Under the pieces are notes generated by a model, which ran no database searches, had not been told where the DNA came from, and saw only the letters and a program-made list of their open reading frames with translations. Source: Streptomyces sp. 35G-GA-8 (GTDB lineage Bacteria; Actinomycetota; Actinomycetes; Streptomycetales; Streptomycetaceae). From it: 64,000 nt of DNA. The DNA lies in assembly GCF_023534745.1 (NCBI RefSeq), contig NZ_JAMHJQ010000009.1, positions 248,001-312,000 on the forward strand, given 5' to 3'. Position numbers and translations under genes: made by a program. This document shows, piece by piece, positions 60,506-64,000 of this stretch. The stretch's first letter is position 1. The number at the start of each line of letters is the position of its first letter.

Positions 60506-62262
60506 AGGGTCGTCGGCGCGGGGCGACGAAGCGGCGCTGGTCCTTGCGGACGCGGCTCGTCGTGTCGGCGGTCGCGCTGATCGCGATCGTCGGTGCGGTG
60601 ATCGGGGCGGTCACGACGATCGCCTACCGCTCGTATCTTTACGACCAGTTGGACACGCAGGTGCAGGCCGTCGCCAAGCGGGCCGCGGGTCCGCCGCCGG
60701 GAAGGGCGGCGAGCAGCGGCGAGAACGGACCGACGGACGCCGCGGGGAACGGGGCGGCGCAGGACGGCACCGGGAACGGCACCGGCGACCGGCCATCCGA
60801 CACCACCCTCGAGGGCAAGGACCCGCTGAAAGTCGTCACGGGCGGCGGCGCACCCGTGGGTACGGTCGCTGTCGAGCTGGCGGCCGACGGCTCCGTCGGC
60901 CGGGGGCTGATGAGCGCCCTGCAGAAGAACGAGAACACATGGCCACCGGTCGCTGAAACGCCGCTCAGCGCAGCGCAGAAGGCGGCCATAGCGGCCGTCC
61001 CGCGCGACGGCACGGCCCACACCGTCACGCTGCCCGACGGCGCCGACTACCGGATCCAGTACGTCGACGGCGTCAACGGCGCCTACCTCGTCGGTATACC
61101 CGCCGCCCAAGTGCAGGACAGTCTCAGCACCCTGGTGCTCGTGGAGGTCTGTGTCACCGTCGCCGGGCTGATCGCCGCCGGTATCGCGGGCAGCGCCCTC
61201 GTCGGCGTCGCGCTGCGACCGCTCAGGCGCGTGGCCACGACCGCCACCCGGGTCTCCGAACTGCCGCTGCACAGGGGTGAGGTTGCCCCGCTCGCACGGG
61301 TCCCCGCCGCCGAGGCCGATCCACGCACCGAGGTAGGACAGGTCGGCGCGGCCCTCAACCGCATGCTGGGGCATGTCGGGTCCGCACTCGCGGCCAGGCA
61401 GGAGAGCGAGACGCGGGTACGGCAGTTCGTCGCCGACGCCGGCCATGAACTCCGTACACCCCTCGCCTCGATCCGGGGATACGCCGAGCTGACCCGGCGC
61501 GGACGCGAGAAGACCGGCCCCGACACCCGGCGCGCGCTCGGCCGTATCGAGGCCGAGGCGGAACGCATGACCGGCCTGGTCGAGGACCTGCTGCTGCTGG
61601 CGCGGCTCGACGCCGGACGCCCGCTCTCGTACGAGAGCACTGATCTCTCCCCTCTCGTCGTGGACGCGGTGAGCGACGCCCATGCCGCCGGACAGGACCA
61701 CCACTGGCGCCTTGAACTGCCCGAGCCGGACGAGCCGTCCGCCACGGTGTACGGCGACGCCTCCCGCCTCCATCAAGTGCTCGTCAATCTCCTCGCCAAC
61801 GCCCGTACGCACACCCCGCCCGGCACCACCGTCACCGCACGCGTCCGCAGGAGCGACAGCGGGTACTGGGACGGGGGACTGTGGGATGTCTGGTCGTTGG
61901 GCGCCGGCCCTTCCGTCGTCCTCGAAGTGCAGGACGACGGCCCCGGCATCCCTCCCGAGCTGCTTCCGCATGTCTTCGAACGCTTCGCGCGCGGAGACGC
62001 GTCACGCTCCCGCGCGGCCGGCTCCACGGGTCTCGGCCTGGCGATCGTCCAAGCGGTCGTCACCGCCCACGGCGGGACCGTCACCGTACAGAGCGTCCCC
62101 GGCCGGACCGTGTTCTCCGTACGTCTGCCCGACCCGCACGGGCACGGGCAGGGGCAGACCCACCCCTCACACGGACAGCAGCATCAGCATCGGCCCCAGC
62201 AGGGCTCGTGGGGGACCGGCCGTGACTCACAGACGGGGCACAGCCTCACCACACTGCCGTGA
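60502..62262 (+). CDS. Sensor histidine kinase
   Basis: 586 residues, coupled to the regulator. An N-terminal helix (LVVSAVALIAIVGAVIGAVT), an extracytoplasmic region of about 165 residues with a Gly/Asn/Asp-rich stretch, a second helix (VCVTVAGLIAAGIAGSALVG), HAMP, then HisKA HELRTPLASIRGYAEL, N-box VLVNLLANARTHTP, G1 VQDDGPGIPPE and G2 STGLGLAIVQAV. The C-terminus is His/Gln-rich (THPSHGQQHQHRPQQG). Signal unknown. Confidence 0.94.
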   Translation: MKGRRRGATKRRWSLRTRLVVSAVALIAIVGAVIGAVTTIAYRSYLYDQLDTQVQAVAKRAAGPPPGRAASSGENGPTDAAGNGAAQDGTGNGTGDRPSDTTLEGKDPLKVVTGGGAPVGTVAVELAADGSVGRGLMSALQKNENTWPPVAETPLSAAQKAAIAAVPRDGTAHTVTLPDGADYRIQYVDGVNGAYLVGIPAAQVQDSLSTLVLVEVCVTVAGLIAAGIAGSALVGVALRPLRRVATTATRVSELPLHRGEVAPLARVPAAEADPRTEVGQVGAALNRMLGHVGSALAARQESETRVRQFVADAGHELRTPLASIRGYAELTRRGREKTGPDTRRALGRIEAEAERMTGLVEDLLLLARLDAGRPLSYESTDLSPLVVDAVSDAHAAGQDHHWRLELPEPDEPSATVYGDASRLHQVLVNLLANARTHTPPGTTVTARVRRSDSGYWDGGLWDVWSLGAGPSVVLEVQDDGPGIPPELLPHVFERFARGDASRSRAAGSTGLGLAIVQAVVTAHGGTVTVQSVPGRTVFSVRLPDPHGHGQGQTHPSHGQQHQHRPQQGSWGTGRDSQTGHSLTTLP

Positions 62263-62287
62263 CAGCGCGCCTCGCGAATGTCGAACC

Positions 62288-63685
62288 ATGCGAACCGACA
62301 CTTCATGGGGCACACTCCCGGCCCGGGAGCATCTCCCGGTCGAGGTGACCGATGCCCCCGTACTTGACGTGACGATCCCCGTCTACAACGAGGAGCAGGA
62401 CCTCGAACCATGTGTGCGGCGCCTGCACGAACACCTCGCCCGCACCTTCCCGTACAGCTTTCGCATCACGATCGCCGACAACGCCAGTACCGACCGGACC
62501 CCCCAGGTCGCGGCCCGGCTCGACACGGAGATTCCGGAGGTACGCGCGTACCGTCTGGAGCAGAAGGGCCGCGGCAGGGCGCTCCGTACCGTGTGGTCGC
62601 ACTCCGACGCGCCCGTCCTCGCCTATATGGATGTGGATCTGTCCACGGATCTCAACGCACTCCTCCCACTGGTGGCGCCGCTGATCTCGGGCCACTCGGA
62701 TCTGGCGATCGGGTCGCGGCTGTCCCGTTCGTCACGGGTCGTACGCGGCCCCAAGCGCGAGTTCATCTCGCGGGCCTACAACCTCATCCTCAAGTCCTCT
62801 CTCTCCGCGCGCTTCAGCGACGCGCAGTGTGGGTTCAAGGCCATACGGGGTGACGTCGCCCAGCGGCTGCTGCCGATGGTCGAGGACACCGGGTGGTTCT
62901 TCGACACAGAGATGCTCGTGCTCGCCGAACGCGCCGGACTGCGGATCCATGAAGTCCCGGTGGACTGGATCGACGACCCCGACAGCACGGTGCATATCGT
63001 CAAGACCGCGGCCGAGGATCTCAAGGGCGTCTGGCGGGTGGGGCGGGCACTGGCGGTGGGCGCGCTGCCTCTGGACCGGCTGGCCAGGCCATTCGGGGAT
63101 GACCCGAGAGACCGCCGGATCGGTGGGGTGCCCGGCGGACTCGCCAGGCAACTGGTCGGCTTCTGCTTCGTGGGCGCCCTGTCCACGCTCTTCTATCTTC
63201 TGCTGTACTCCGGCTTTCGTTCAATGGCGAGTCCACAACTCGCCAACGCGGCGGCTCTGCTGGTCTCCGCGATCGCCAACACCGCCGCCAACCGGAGGCT
63301 CACCTTCGGGGTGCGGGGCCGCGAGCGGGCCGTACGTCACCAGGCCCAGGGCCTGGTCGTCTTCGCCATCGGACTCGCCCTGACCAGCGGTTCACTGGCG
63401 GCCCTTGACGCGGCCACGGGCACCCCCTCTCACTCCACGGAGCTGGCCGTGCTGATAGCCGCCAACCTCGCCGCGACGGTGCTGCGCTTCCTGCTCCTGC
63501 GCGCCTGGGTCTTCCCCGAGCGCCGTACGGACGACTTCCCCGCCCGCGACACCGCTACGTCCTCCGCCACCGCTCCCGCCACAGCCACAGCCACAGGTAC
63601 AGGCACGGGCACAGGCACCGGCACCGCTCCCGCTCCTGCTTCCTCTTCCGACACCGCCGACCTCGACCCAAGGACCGCACGATGA
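62288..63685 (+). CDS. GT2 glycosyltransferase fused to GtrA-like membrane domain
   Basis: 465 residues from ATG 62288; longer in-frame reading upstream overlaps the sensor. N-terminal GT-A domain like dolichyl-phosphate-mannose synthase: VTIPVYNEEQDLEPCVRRLH, AYMDVDLSTDLNALLPLVAP with the DxD, and QCGFKAIRGDVAQRLLP. A C-terminal GtrA domain of about 120 residues has four helices (VGFCFVGALSTLFYLLLYSG and on). It probably makes polyprenyl-phosphate sugar and flips it, as donor for the next gene. Its end is a Thr/Ala/Gly micro-repeat tail (TATATGTGTGTGTAPAP). Confidence 0.9.
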   Translation: MRTDTSWGTLPAREHLPVEVTDAPVLDVTIPVYNEEQDLEPCVRRLHEHLARTFPYSFRITIADNASTDRTPQVAARLDTEIPEVRAYRLEQKGRGRALRTVWSHSDAPVLAYMDVDLSTDLNALLPLVAPLISGHSDLAIGSRLSRSSRVVRGPKREFISRAYNLILKSSLSARFSDAQCGFKAIRGDVAQRLLPMVEDTGWFFDTEMLVLAERAGLRIHEVPVDWIDDPDSTVHIVKTAAEDLKGVWRVGRALAVGALPLDRLARPFGDDPRDRRIGGVPGGLARQLVGFCFVGALSTLFYLLLYSGFRSMASPQLANAAALLVSAIANTAANRRLTFGVRGRERAVRHQAQGLVVFAIGLALTSGSLAALDAATGTPSHSTELAVLIAANLAATVLRFLLLRAWVFPERRTDDFPARDTATSSATAPATATATGTGTGTGTGTAPAPASSSDTADLDPRTAR

Positions 63686-64000
63686 CCACGATCCTTCAGC
63701 CCGACGGCCCTCCGGCGATGGCGGCCCAACAAAGCCATCGCGCCTCCGGCCGCGCCCTCCGCTTCTGGCGGGGCAGGGCCGAGGACGCCGCCTGGGTACG
63801 CCCGGCCCTGCTCGCCATCCTGCTGGTCGCAGGGCTGCTCCAGCTGTGGCATCTGAGCGATTCCGGTTACGCCAACTCCTTCTACTCCGCCGCCGTGCAG
63901 GCGGGCAGCGAGAGCTGGAAGGCCTTCTTCTTCGGCTCCTCCGACGCGGCGAACTCCATCACCGTCGACAAGCCCCCGGCCGCACTCTGGCCGATGGCCC
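63682..64000 (+). CDS. ArnT/PMT-type membrane glycosyltransferase, 3' end outside window
   Basis: Starts with ATGA overlap on the GT2-GtrA gene. About 106 codons are visible: RPALLAILLVAGLLQLWHLS membrane helix, then the first extracytoplasmic loop (NSFYSAAVQAGSESWKAFFF, ITVDKPPAALW), the signature of the PMT/ArnT-like GT-C family. These transfer sugars from polyprenyl phosphates to surface targets. The gene continues past the window. Confidence 0.87.
   Translation, partial: MTTILQPDGPPAMAAQQSHRASGRALRFWRGRAEDAAWVRPALLAILLVAGLLQLWHLSDSGYANSFYSAAVQAGSESWKAFFFGSSDAANSITVDKPPAALWPMA

Noticed and set aside
61682-62287. N-terminal extension of the GT2-GtrA gene
   Set aside because: Overlaps the C-terminal half of the sensor kinase; conserved sequence begins after ATG 62288.

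Overview
The window is high-G+C actinobacterial DNA, almost certainly from a Streptomyces. The signs are strong GC bias at third codon positions, many GTG starts, Tat and lipoprotein exports, a subtilisin-inhibitor-like protein, SpoIIE-type phosphatases and HATPase regulators, and an integrative element of the actinomycete (AICE, pSAM2-like) type. Coding is dense. Several conserved proteins carry in-frame low-complexity micro-repeats.

Left chromosomal part (1-35.8 kb). A minus-strand copper-trafficking cluster comes first (YcnI, Sco, PCuAC chaperone, CopC-CopD fusion, Tat-exported Dyp peroxidase), matching the Sco/ECuC/DtpA system of Streptomyces. Next are regulators and housekeeping genes: two HATPase (anti-sigma-like) proteins, aminopeptidase P, a GAF-SpoIIE phosphatase, a SEC-C protein, a glycerophosphodiesterase and an HtrA-type protease. 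At 21.06-24.0 kb a 980-residue protein combines an N-terminal membrane domain, an internal pilin-like processing site, several hundred residues of Ser-Asp-Gly repeats and a C-terminal R-S-E mono-ADP-ribosyltransferase domain; this is the most unusual chromosomal gene here. It is followed by a Prim-Pol-like protein, a small Asn/Gly-rich secreted protein, a SigE-family sigma factor, an acyl-CoA ligase, a giant degenerate hybrid histidine kinase and an SSI-like inhibitor. tRNA-Ser(TGA), tRNA-Ser(GCT) and tRNA-Arg(ACG) are present.

Integrated element (35,769-57,624). A 44-bp direct repeat that starts at the anticodon loop of tRNA-Arg(ACG) and runs through its 3' end bounds about 21.9 kb. From attL rightward the minus strand holds int, xis, a small gene, a DnaB_N-DUF3987 replication protein, small element genes, an FtsK/TraB DNA translocase and a DUF2637 gene broken by an in-frame TGA. 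Divergent from this is a KorSA-like GntR repressor with repeated operator half-sites. The right half carries cargo: a glycosyltransferase, two more GntR regulators, an anti-sigma-like ATPase set, an FkbM methyltransferase and, in strikingly AT-rich DNA, an AAA ATPase plus DUF4435 (TOPRIM-like) pair resembling the PARIS anti-phage system. Next to attR lies a multiply frameshifted relic of an McrA/HNH-type endonuclease, so this end looks like a defence hotspot.

Right chromosomal part (57.6-64 kb): a DUF2797 protein, an amidohydrolase, an OmpR-type two-component pair, a GT2-GtrA glycosyltransferase and the start of an ArnT/PMT-type membrane glycosyltransferase. The last four are translationally coupled or tightly spaced.
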